Shown here piece by piece: positions 1 to 5,395 of a stretch of 15,324 bases of DNA. Source of the DNA: CAIKKG01 sp037444725 (GTDB taxonomy: Bacteria; Patescibacteriota; Minisyncoccia; UBA6257; GWB1-50-10); NCBI GenBank assembly GCA_037444725.1, contig JBBILW010000017.1, positions 1-15,324 on the forward strand, in the 5' to 3' direction. How positions within the stretch are numbered: the stretch's first letter is position 1; every line of letters begins with the position of its first letter. A program made the translations under genes and the position numbers. Under the pieces are notes generated by a model. The model ran no database searches. It was not told the DNA's origin and saw nothing but the letters and a program-made list of their open reading frames with translations.

Positions 1-178
1 ATGCCCGCTTTTTTGCAGCTTTATAGAACTCGATTGCGCCGTAGAGGTTGCCGTGGTCGGTCAGTGCCACCGTGTCCATGCCCAATTCTTTTGTCCGGTC
101 GATAAGGTCCTCAATTTTCGCGAGTCCGTCGAGAAGAGAGTAATGCGAGTGGACGTGGAGGTGGACGAATTTCGGCAT
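1..178 (-). CDS. dnaE: DNA polymerase III subunit alpha, N-terminal fragment (runs off the left edge)
   Basis: Reading the minus strand from the ATG at 178 gives 59 residues that begin MPKFVHLHVHSHYSLLDG and contain DTVALTDHGNLYGAIEFY. This is the start of the PHP domain that opens bacterial replicative DNA polymerase alpha subunits: the HLHVHS motif and the TDHGN motif are both in the expected order and spacing. The protein polymerises DNA at the replication fork; the PHP domain is a metal-binding domain that in some lineages carries proofreading activity. Only the first 59 of probably more than 1000 residues are in the window, so nothing can be said about the polymerase core. It is transcribed away from the gene at 353, so the two share a divergent promoter region. 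PolC or an error-prone DnaE2 also carry PHP domains, but a PHP domain right at the N-terminus favours DnaE. Confidence 0.93.
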   Translation of the reverse strand, partial: MPKFVHLHVHSHYSLLDGLAKIEDLIDRTKELGMDTVALTDHGNLYGAIEFYKAAKKRA

Positions 179-205
179 GGCGATTCTTGTTCTTGGATTG
201 CACTC

Positions 206-234
206 ATTCTATTGCCGAACGCAATCGGAAACAA
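206..234 (-). promoter_or_regulatory. Likely promoter of dnaE
   Basis: On the minus strand TTGTTT (plus positions 229-234) and TAGAAT (206-211) are separated by 17 nt. Transcription would start near 199, about 20 nt before the dnaE ATG. This is a pattern match to a housekeeping sigma promoter. Confidence 0.45.
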
Positions 235-272
235 TCCTGTGGATAGCGATTTTTATGGCGTAATAGGGGATT

Positions 273-301
273 TTGACTTTAAGTCTGTTCGGTGGTGTAA
301 T
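273..301 (+). promoter_or_regulatory. Likely promoter of the gene at 353
   Basis: TTGACT (273-278) and TGTAAT (296-301) are separated by exactly 17 nt. The predicted start near 308 leaves a leader of about 45 nt that carries the Shine-Dalgarno site of the downstream gene. Confidence 0.6.
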
Positions 302-352
302 ACGCACAGCTATTTACGAGGCTTCAGGTGAAGTTCAACCGAAGGGGGACAC

Positions 353-994
353 ATGGAGACGTCCAAGTTGTTTCACGCAGGAGAGCTCATGCCGCACGGC
401 TCGTACGGTGAGTACATCGCGACGGATGTCATTCGTCACGGATACTGGGGTTCCGACCCCGATGCGGACGACCAGGGCTATTACGAGGTGCTCGAGTTCC
501 CGAATCCGCCTGAGGGCAAGCCGAAGGCGGTGTCGCACTTCTTCTCGACCGTCACGGGTCACGCGCTCGTCGCGTCCGAGTCGGTGGTGGCCGCCGTGGG
601 CTTCGTGCTCTCGTCTCACATCCTGGCGGTAATCCGCAAGGAGCGTCCGATTCCGGGCTACCTGAAAGAGCGCATGGAGCTTCTCGGCAAGAAGCGTCCG
701 TGGTTCTTCTGCCCTTATGTGCGCGTGACGCGCATTCCTCCCGGAATAACGCCGTGGGAGGTACGGAGGGCGTGGGTCGGCATCGTGCTCCCGACGATGG
801 GGCGCGAGACGGGCGAATTCAGAGGACTGCGTATCGGAGCGCAGAACTGCGGAGGATATCGCGTAGCGGGCGGCAAGGCGTTGGCGCTCTTGCGCGAATA
901 CAACAAGATCGCCGCCGAGCGGCTCGAAGAGAACTTCCCGAATCTCGGCGAGGCCGAGCTCATCTTCAGTGCTGAGGTGTGCGAGGAAGTGTAG
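353..994 (+). CDS. Unrecognised 213-residue protein
   Basis: A complete open frame of 213 residues that I do not recognise. The start is fixed by the purine-rich AGGGGG at 343-348, five bases before the ATG, which is one of the few clear Shine-Dalgarno sites in this window. The protein looks soluble: no signal peptide and no convincing membrane segment, although a short hydrophobic stretch (VVAAVGFVLSSHILAV, residues about 79-94) lies in the middle. It is rich in Gly, Pro and charged residues. It stands alone between its own promoter (273-301) and its own terminator (1001-1036), so it is a single-gene unit. Codons look more GC-rich than those of its neighbours, which together with the strong ribosome site suggests an accessory gene with a different expression style. 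Overlapping open frames on the other strand are shadows, because this frame alone has promoter, ribosome site and terminator in register. Confidence 0.75.
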   Translation: METSKLFHAGELMPHGSYGEYIATDVIRHGYWGSDPDADDQGYYEVLEFPNPPEGKPKAVSHFFSTVTGHALVASESVVAAVGFVLSSHILAVIRKERPIPGYLKERMELLGKKRPWFFCPYVRVTRIPPGITPWEVRRAWVGIVLPTMGRETGEFRGLRIGAQNCGGYRVAGGKALALLREYNKIAAERLEENFPNLGEAELIFSAEVCEEV

Positions 995-1000
995 AACGTG

Positions 1001-1036
1001 CGGGGAGGTGGCTATGGCCATACTCCCCGTTTTTTT
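1001..1036 (+). terminator. Rho-independent terminator after the 213-residue gene
   Basis: CGGGGAG (1001-1007) pairs with CTCCCCG (1023-1029). An inner TGGC/GCCA can extend the stem, and seven Ts follow (1030-1036). Confidence 0.85.
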
Positions 1037-1135
1037 ATGCAAAATATGCCGCTTGCAATCATTTTTGTGCGGGTTCATAGTTTGTAAGTACCTCAATTCA
1101 AATTGAGCAGGGAAAGGTCGAACTAGCACATTGCA

Positions 1136-1141
1136 TATAAC
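1136..1141 (+). promoter_or_regulatory. -10 element just before the exported-protein gene
   Basis: TATAAC at 1136-1141 lies 15 nt (first base to A of ATG) before the start at 1151. No Shine-Dalgarno sequence lies between them; the spacer is A/T only near the ATG. This implies a leader of only a few bases. Confidence 0.45.
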
Positions 1142-1150
1142 AAAATTTTT

Positions 1151-1801
1151 ATGAAAAATATTACTAAAATCGTTTCAACGGCAGTAGTTCTCTTGTCGCT
1201 CGCGACGCCCGTCTTCGCTGCTGCGCCTTTTGCGGCAAGCAAGGAGCTTCGCAAGGACGCCTGCGCAAACGCGGTGGGCGCTCCCATCGTAAACATCGAG
1301 CACAAGGTGAAGAACGATGTGGATTCGGGCATGGCGGGAAATTATTGGGCATGGGACAAGTACGAGCGTCACATCACGGTCTACAAGACGACGACTGACG
1401 GCGTATTTTGCGCAATCGTAAAGTATGACGGCAAGTTCACGACGGTAGACGGCAGGAGCCCCGGCAACACCGCGGATCTCACTGCGGGAATCACGGGCGA
1501 GATGAAGGGCGGCTATCGCGCGACGTTCAACGCAACGTTGAAGAGCGAGCCGACCATGAAGAAGTTCGGCAACGTCGGTTCATTCGACTACCAGTGCAAC
1601 TTGTCAGGGGAGTGCACAGGCATTCCGAACTGGAGGGGGTGGTACTTCGACAACGTAGCGAACTTCGACCAGCCGTGGTGGGGTTGGAAGTACAAGGCGG
1701 AAGGTGGCCATGGCACGTGGATTAACGCATCGACAGGCAGCGTCGGTGACATTCTCCCTGTGTCTGCGCATCAGGGCGACAAAGAAGAGGAGAGCGACTA
1801 A
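1151..1801 (+). CDS. Exported protein with signal peptide, function unknown
   Basis: The protein has 216 residues. The N-terminus is a textbook signal peptide: Lys2 and Lys6, a hydrophobic core at residues 7-19, and a likely cleavage site after VFA (residue 23). The mature part is rich in Trp, Tyr and Gly, especially GNYWAWDKYERH (63-74) and PNWRGWYFDN (159-168). It has four cysteines (38, 87, 149, 155); the last two form a CNLSGEC pair that could make a disulfide outside the membrane. The C-terminus is acidic (DKEEESD). There is no lipobox and no second membrane segment, so a secreted or surface-associated soluble protein is likely. I do not recognise the family. It is flanked by a terminator on each side, so it is monocistronic. 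The ATG at 1151 is chosen because it gives the signal peptide at once. Confidence 0.82.
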   Translation: MKNITKIVSTAVVLLSLATPVFAAAPFAASKELRKDACANAVGAPIVNIEHKVKNDVDSGMAGNYWAWDKYERHITVYKTTTDGVFCAIVKYDGKFTTVDGRSPGNTADLTAGITGEMKGGYRATFNATLKSEPTMKKFGNVGSFDYQCNLSGECTGIPNWRGWYFDNVANFDQPWWGWKYKAEGGHGTWINASTGSVGDILPVSAHQGDKEEESD

Positions 1802-1816
1802 TCACTCAAATCTGCA

Positions 1817-1840
1817 AAACACCCCTCACGGGGTGTTTTT
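1817..1840 (+). terminator. Rho-independent terminator after the exported-protein gene
   Basis: AAACACCCC (1817-1825) pairs with GGGGTGTTT (1830-1838) around a four-base loop, and the T tract runs to 1840. Confidence 0.9.
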
Positions 1841-1845
1841 GTTGG

Positions 1846-1854
1846 TGGTATACT
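1846..1854 (+). promoter_or_regulatory. Extended -10 promoter of the zinc-ribbon gene
   Basis: TGGTATACT at 1846-1854 is an extended -10 (TGn + TATACT). The first base of the hexamer is 12 nt before the ATG at 1861, so transcription should begin at or next to the start codon. The same nine bases occur before the gene at 14281. Confidence 0.6.
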
Positions 1855-1860
1855 ATTTTT

Positions 1861-2037
1861 ATGAGATACACAGCAAATTGTCCAAAATGTGGGAACAGGG
1901 TCGAAGGCAACATGGGTAATGACATATTAATGTGTTCATGCGGTCAGAAGATTACTCCGGAGATGAAGAAATGTGAACACGGCAAGAAAAAAGGTGAATG
2001 TCAGGATCCACGCTGTGATTTTAATCATAAATATTAA
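1861..2037 (+). CDS. Small zinc-ribbon protein (58 residues)
   Basis: The frame from ATG 1861 to TAA 2035-2037 encodes 58 residues beginning MRYTANCPKCGNRVEG. It carries CPKC (7, 10) and CSC (25, 27), a four-cysteine zinc ribbon. A second cluster follows: Cys38, His40, Cys47, Cys52 and His56, within KKCEHGKKKGECQDPRC. Two small zinc sites in 58 residues suggest a nucleic-acid or protein-binding adaptor, but no specific function can be assigned. The start is supported by the extended -10 at 1846-1854, which would give a leaderless mRNA; there is no Shine-Dalgarno site. The stop is only 9 bp before the nuclease-like gene, so the two are probably co-transcribed. Confidence 0.75.
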   Translation: MRYTANCPKCGNRVEGNMGNDILMCSCGQKITPEMKKCEHGKKKGECQDPRCDFNHKY

Positions 2038-2046
2038 ATCGTTTGT

Positions 2047-3174
2047 ATGTATTTAATTAATGAGAAAGATAATAATATAGAGCCCATCAAGGAGATTACA
2101 TTCAAATCCGCTGGATTCAAAGAAAGGAAAAATCTTCAAGAGTGGATCGCAAAAAGTCCAGAATTGTTAGATAAAAAAGGTCTTTTAATAATTCAAAAGG
2201 AATTTTCTGGTTTTGATGATACAAATGAAAGAATAGATTTGCTCGCGATTGATAAAGTGGGAAACCTCGTGGTTATTGAAAATAAGCTCGACGATACGGG
2301 AAAGGATGTTACTTGGCAGGCCCTCAAATATGCTTCTTATTGTTCAAGTTTAAACGCAGATGGAATCAAGGATATATTTAATGATTATTTAAGGAAGTAC
2401 GACATTGGCGGAAACGCCGAAGAAAAATTGGAGGAATTTCTAGGAGAAGACTATCAAGAGAAACTAAAGGCAGGAACAAAACAGCGGATAATTTTAGTTG
2501 CTGGCGAGTTTCGCAAGGAGGTTACCTCTACAGTTATGTGGCTTATAAATTTTGGCTTAAAAATCCAATGTTTCAAAGTTACGCCCTATAAATTTGGAGA
2601 AAAATTACTTTTAGATTGCGATCAAATTCTTCCGCCGCCAGAGACAGAGGATTACATGATTAAAGTTGCGGTAAAAAATAGAGAAGAATTAGCGGGCGAG
2701 GAGGAGTTGGAAAATAGATATTCCATCAGACTGGATTTTTGGGCGCAATTTTTAAAGGAAATTAATGCAACGCCCAATAATTATTGCGCCAACATCAGCC
2801 CCTCTAAAGAGGGCTGGATGGGTATAGCTTTGGGAATAACGGGAATAAGTATGAATTTTGTAGTTTCGCGGGACTATGCGCGCGCAGAGATAATGATTAA
2901 TCGCGGAGGCGGTAGCCCGGAAAAGAACAAGGAAGCTTTTGATTATTTTTTCAAAATGAAAGATAAAATTGAAAAAGATTTTGGAGGAAAATTAATTTGG
3001 GAGAGGATGGATGATAGAGTAACTTCGCGAATAAAAACGCAGTTGGATGGGGTAAATCTATTCAATCAAGATGATTGGAAAAAAATGGACGCATATTTAA
3101 TTGAGGCAGGCACAAGATTGAGAAATGCTTTTATGCCTCCAGTTGAACAATTCAAGATGAAATCAAGGGTATAG
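2047..3174 (+). CDS. PD-(D/E)XK nuclease-like N-terminus fused to a DUF4268-type C-terminus
   Basis: The protein has 375 residues. Residues about 25-125 match the core of the PD-(D/E)XK/NucS-like nuclease fold. LQEWIAKSPELL (30-41) precedes ERIDLLAID with Asp64, then VVIENK with Glu78 and Lys80, then TWQALKYASYC with Gln91 and Tyr95. That order (D, then ExK, then Q about ten residues later) is the catalytic layout of this superfamily. Residues about 225-370 (SIRLDFWAQFL, then GWMGIALGITGISMNFVV) resemble DUF4268, a domain often joined to such nucleases in mobile and defence-linked genes. That domain call is from memory of the family, not from a search. It lies 9 bp after the zinc-ribbon gene with no Shine-Dalgarno site, so it may be co-transcribed or start from TATTAA at 2032-2037. 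Codon use is AT-rich. A DNA-cleaving, restriction-like or repair role is plausible; no methyltransferase or helicase partner is visible. Confidence 0.8.
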   Translation: MYLINEKDNNIEPIKEITFKSAGFKERKNLQEWIAKSPELLDKKGLLIIQKEFSGFDDTNERIDLLAIDKVGNLVVIENKLDDTGKDVTWQALKYASYCSSLNADGIKDIFNDYLRKYDIGGNAEEKLEEFLGEDYQEKLKAGTKQRIILVAGEFRKEVTSTVMWLINFGLKIQCFKVTPYKFGEKLLLDCDQILPPPETEDYMIKVAVKNREELAGEEELENRYSIRLDFWAQFLKEINATPNNYCANISPSKEGWMGIALGITGISMNFVVSRDYARAEIMINRGGGSPEKNKEAFDYFFKMKDKIEKDFGGKLIWERMDDRVTSRIKTQLDGVNLFNQDDWKKMDAYLIEAGTRLRNAFMPPVEQFKMKSRV

Positions 3175-3193
3175 AATGAACCTTTTCCCCAGG

Positions 3194-3199
3194 TATAAT
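3194..3199 (+). promoter_or_regulatory. Candidate -10 element for the gene at 3232
   Basis: A perfect TATAAT at 3194-3199 lies 38 nt before the ATG. No good -35 is seen 17 nt upstream. The leader of about 26 nt has no Shine-Dalgarno sequence. Confidence 0.4.
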
Positions 3200-3231
3200 A
3201 TTATTTCTATCCTATTCTACTCGTAGTTTAT

Positions 3232-3900
3232 ATGAAAAATGATTTAGAAGTTAAAATAAAATCAATTTTAGAAAATGGCCCTCAAATTTCAGAGGATCAA
3301 GTCAGATCATTAATGATCCTTATTCGCAAAAGCATAGAATTGTTGGGCGATCCAGATAAACAAAGATACTTAATATTAAATTTGTTTTGTAATTGGTGCG
3401 CGCATACAAAAATTGACCAATCAAATACAGGATTAAGAATATTAGCCAAGGTAAATGACGCCTTGTTTGAGGTAAAAAACTCCCAGGATTCTTTTGAAAC
3501 TCAATCAAAACTATCTCAGGCAATCGGTTATGTTTCTTTGCGAAAGGAACTTATATCATTCTTAAATAACACCAATCTTATCGGATATTTAGAAGTGAAT
3601 ACGCCGGGAAACGATTTGTGGGGTCATATTCTAACTCACTTGCTTGAAATTATTAGGGACGTCCCCCTAGAATTCCCCTCTATAAGTGATTTGGATGAAA
3701 CAAAGAAAAATATTTATAAGCAAATAATAAAAAATGCTATTAAGCCGGGCTGGGGCGTTCTCAGTATGAAAATTGAAAAAATTGATTACTCGCAATTGAA
3801 AAGTCCGTTCACTGGAGAGTTGCTTTCTTTGCGTATCGGATTTGATGGTAATCGAAATACCATAGTCGTTCCTCTATTGTTGAATATCGCCCTTATTTAG
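3232..3900 (+). CDS. Unrecognised 222-residue protein of the AT-rich island
   Basis: A complete 222-residue frame whose family I do not recognise. The first 120 residues look mostly helical and charged, with LMILIRKSIELLGDP (27-41) and LILNLFCNWCAHTKI (47-61). The C-terminal part ends in a hydrophobic run, NTIVVPLLLNIALI, which could be a buried strand pair or a membrane-associated tail. No catalytic motif, signal peptide or zinc site stands out. It follows the nuclease-like gene by 57 bp on the same strand and shares its AT-rich codon use, so the two probably arrived together. A role as partner, inhibitor or immunity factor of the nuclease is only a guess from position. A candidate -10 lies at 3194-3199, so it may also be expressed separately. 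Nothing suggests truncation: start, stop and frame are intact. Confidence 0.7.
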   Translation: MKNDLEVKIKSILENGPQISEDQVRSLMILIRKSIELLGDPDKQRYLILNLFCNWCAHTKIDQSNTGLRILAKVNDALFEVKNSQDSFETQSKLSQAIGYVSLRKELISFLNNTNLIGYLEVNTPGNDLWGHILTHLLEIIRDVPLEFPSISDLDETKKNIYKQIIKNAIKPGWGVLSMKIEKIDYSQLKSPFTGELLSLRIGFDGNRNTIVVPLLLNIALI

Positions 3901-3921
3901 ATTGATCACTCTTAGTGAGCC

Positions 3922-4065
3922 CATTCCTCCCTTGAGGAATGTCTCGGAGAGGGAGAAAGCTTGGTCTTTTCGTAGAAAAGTTTCGACCCCGAGAGACAAG
4001 TGGTGCGACCCGCCGCAGGAGCGGGGAGACACCCGCTTCCGAAAGGGAGGAGTGGGCGAGCGCCC
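3922..4065 (+). other. Hairpin-rich noncoding block, possible structured RNA or dispersed repeat
   Basis: Between the island and lexA lie about 220 bp without a credible gene. They hold a series of short inverted repeats: CATTCCTC/GAGGAATG (3922-3929 with 3934-3941), TCTCGG/CCGAGA (3942-3947 with 3989-3994) enclosing CTTTTC/GAAAAG (3966-3971 with 3975-3980), CCCGC/GCGGG (4009-4013 with 4021-4025), a GAAA tetraloop closed by CTTCC/GGGAG (4036-4049), and GGGC/GCCC (4054-4065). Base composition is GC-rich right next to the AT-rich island. No T-tract terminator or convincing promoter belongs to it. It may be a repeat family, a structured RNA or an insertion boundary. Strand is uncertain. Confidence 0.35.
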
Positions 4066-4089
4066 TAGTTGTCCACAATTAAATATTTC

Positions 4090-4115
4090 CGTAAAGAAAC
4101 GTAAAAGTATATAAT
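4090..4115 (+). promoter_or_regulatory. lexA-like gene promoter with a 10-bp-spaced direct repeat (possible operator)
   Basis: TATAAT at 4110-4115 has its first base 14 nt before the ATG at 4124, again implying a leaderless mRNA. Just upstream CGTAAA occurs twice, at 4090-4095 and 4100-4105, exactly one helical turn apart. Direct repeats placed over the -35 region could bind the repressor encoded by the gene itself. Confidence 0.45.
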
Positions 4116-4123
4116 ATTGGCAT

Positions 4124-4792
4124 ATGCACACCATTCAAGAAATGCTTTTGAAGCTCGCAGGGGAGAAGAACTTGGGGCAGATGACGCTTCGGGAAATCGG
4201 TTCGTTCATTGGTGAGAAGTCTCCTCAAAAGGTGAAGCACCACATGGCACAGCTTGAGAAGAAGGGTCTCTTAAAAATCGACAAGAAGAAGAGCGAGGTA
4301 AAGAAAACATTGCAGGAGTGGGAACGGGGTGCGGAGAGCGGTGCAAGGATTCTCTCTATTCCGATTTTGGGCGCCGTAAATGCCGGCCCCGCGCAGATTT
4401 ATGCCGACACGAATATCGAGGGCTTCTTAAAAGTTTCGAGCGCACTCTTAAATCCCGCACCGCGCGACGCGCAGACCTATTTGGCGCTCAAAGTGGTTGG
4501 TCCGAGTATGAATAGAGCCGAGATTCAAGGAAAAAGAATCGACGACGGTGATTACGTGATTATCGACATCGCGGATCGCTACGGATATAAGGACGGCGAC
4601 ATCGTACTCTCGATTATCGACGGCCTCGCGAACATTAAGCGCTTCCGTCACGACAAAGAAAACGGCGTGGTTATGCTTCTCTCCGAATCAACGAAAGACT
4701 TTCCGCCTATCTATATCCACGAGAACGATAACTACATGATTAACGGCAAGGTGGTGCAGGTCATCAAGAAACCGAGATTCGGCGGCGTATAA
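4124..4792 (+). CDS. lexA: LexA-type repressor with S24 self-cleavage domain
   Basis: The protein has 222 residues. The N-terminus (about 1-65) is a winged-helix DNA-binding domain: LREIGSFIGEKSPQKVKHHMAQLEKKGLLKID reads as a recognition helix plus wing, like LexA. Residues about 75-222 are the S24 peptidase domain. The Ala-Gly cleavage site lies in GAVNAGPAQ (Ala87-Gly88), the catalytic Ser in VVGPSMN (Ser128), and the catalytic Lys in GLANIKRF (Lys172). In E. coli LexA the same three sites are 84/85, 119 and 156, so the order and spacing fit. The expected role is repression of DNA-damage genes and release by RecA-stimulated self-cleavage. A phage-type or other S24 repressor is the main alternative, because its regulon is not visible. 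The 10-bp direct repeat in its promoter suggests autoregulation. The downstream DUF1761 gene begins 7 bp after the stop. Confidence 0.85.
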   Translation: MHTIQEMLLKLAGEKNLGQMTLREIGSFIGEKSPQKVKHHMAQLEKKGLLKIDKKKSEVKKTLQEWERGAESGARILSIPILGAVNAGPAQIYADTNIEGFLKVSSALLNPAPRDAQTYLALKVVGPSMNRAEIQGKRIDDGDYVIIDIADRYGYKDGDIVLSIIDGLANIKRFRHDKENGVVMLLSESTKDFPPIYIHENDNYMINGKVVQVIKKPRFGGV

Positions 4793-4793
4793 T
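4788..4793 (+). promoter_or_regulatory. -10 element overlapping the lexA stop codon
   Basis: TATAAT at 4788-4793 contains the stop codon TAA of the upstream gene (4790-4792). Its first base is 12 nt before the ATG of the DUF1761 gene at 4800. No Shine-Dalgarno sequence is present. Confidence 0.45.
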
Positions 4794-4799
4794 TAAAAC

Positions 4800-5210
4800 A
4801 TGGTTATCAATTATTTAGCGGTGGTGGCGTCCGCGATAATCGCCATGGCAATCGGATTCGTCTGGTACGGTCCGCTGTTCGGTAAAACGTGGGCAAAAGT
4901 ATCGGGGTTAAGTGAGATGAGCGAGGAGGCGCAGAAGAAAATGATGAAGGAATCGAACAAGCTGTATGCGGTTCAATTTCTCATCACGCTTTTTCAGGTC
5001 TGGGTGCTCGCACGCAGTTTTTCGGGTTCGCCCGATGCACCGCAGAATATGGTGTGGATTTGGGCAGCAATCGTAATCCCTACGCTCGTGTCCGCAATTA
5101 TGTGGACGAGTGATTCGCCAAAAGCAAAATGGATGAAGTTACTCATTCAGGGAGGCTATCAGCTTATTATCTTCGTATTTTTCGGCCTGGTGCTCGGCAT
5201 GTGGAAATAA
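4800..5210 (+). CDS. DUF1761 family membrane protein
   Basis: The protein has 136 residues and is strongly hydrophobic. The N-terminal motif GFVWYGPLFGKTWAKVSG (residues about 19-36) is the hallmark of DUF1761 membrane proteins. Four membrane segments can be seen at about residues 4-24, 57-74, 84-102 and 114-133, with a charged loop EEAQKKMMKESNK between the first two. Its biochemical function is not known. The ATG at 4800 follows the upstream stop by 7 bp; a TATAAT overlaps that stop, so the gene can have its own leaderless transcript as well as read-through from lexA. Its stop codon lies on the A-run that forms the T-tract of the minus-strand ncRNA terminator (5209-5238), so the two transcription units converge. 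Confidence 0.85.
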   Translation: MVINYLAVVASAIIAMAIGFVWYGPLFGKTWAKVSGLSEMSEEAQKKMMKESNKLYAVQFLITLFQVWVLARSFSGSPDAPQNMVWIWAAIVIPTLVSAIMWTSDSPKAKWMKLLIQGGYQLIIFVFFGLVLGMWK

Positions 5211-5238
5211 AAAAAGCGGGCCCGTATCTGCGGCCCGC
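5209..5238 (-). terminator. Terminator of the minus-strand ncRNA
   Basis: GCGGGCC (5216-5222) pairs with GGCCCGC (5232-5238). On the minus strand the stem is followed by seven Ts (plus A-run 5209-5215). There is no T tract on the plus strand, which sets the direction. Confidence 0.85.
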
Positions 5239-5337
5239 AAGCAGGTGGCTATTCGCCACGATTTTCGGCGCGTACGCCGATGTTGAACATCACGAGTTTT
5301 CGTCACCCCTGCGCGAGTGACGGCCCCATGGGAGCTG
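5209..5337 (-). ncRNA. Minus-strand noncoding RNA made of a chain of hairpins
   Basis: On the minus strand an extended -10 promoter (5343-5351) and a strong terminator (5238 down to 5209) frame about 125 nt without a gene. Inside are consecutive perfect stems, given in plus coordinates: CGTCAC/GTGACG (5301-5306 with 5317-5322), GATGT/ACATC (5279-5283 with 5287-5291), CGGCG/CGCCG (5266-5270 with 5275-5279), GTGGC/GCCAC (5245-5249 with 5255-5259), and the terminator stem. Loops are three to ten bases and linkers are short, so almost the whole transcript can fold. It matches none of tmRNA, RNase P RNA, 6S RNA or SRP RNA that I know. It runs antisense to the region between the DUF1761 gene and rnhB. 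Confidence 0.6.
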
Positions 5338-5342
5338 CTATT

Positions 5343-5370
5343 ACTATACCACTTTCGACTATTTTTCCAA
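5343..5370 (-). promoter_or_regulatory. Extended -10 promoter of the minus-strand ncRNA
   Basis: On the minus strand TTGGAA (plus 5365-5370) is followed, 16 nt later, by TATAGT (5343-5348). TGG lies directly before the hexamer, the same TGG + TATA form seen at 1846 and 14266. Confidence 0.55.
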
Positions 5371-5395
5371 TTCGCCGTAGAGTTATTGAAAGGAG

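Larger units (their letters stand above)
1861..3900 (+). other. AT-rich accessory island (three genes)
   Basis: Base and codon use change sharply at about 1860 and back at about 3900: Lys/Asn/Ile codons are mostly AAA, AAT, ATT and ATA, unlike the AAG/AAC/ATC-rich genes on both sides. The island holds a zinc-ribbon gene, a nuclease-like gene and an unrecognised gene, all on the plus strand. It is bounded on the left by a terminator and on the right by a hairpin-rich noncoding block. Recent horizontal acquisition is an inference; no transposase or integrase is present. Confidence 0.6.

Noticed and set aside
1092..1105. Inverted repeat CAATT/AATTG upstream of the exported-protein gene
   Set aside because: Five base pairs with a two-base loop in AT-rich DNA; too short to call an operator.
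335..1129. 264-residue minus-strand open frame
   Set aside because: It is a shadow of the 213-residue plus-strand gene, Arg/His-rich as antisense frames of GC-rich genes are, and it runs through the plus-strand terminator.
3874..4134. 86- and 61-residue minus-strand frames over the hairpin block
   Set aside because: No ribosome site, the composition is explained by inverted repeats, and they overlap the lexA promoter. Could matter only if the block proves to be a coding repeat.
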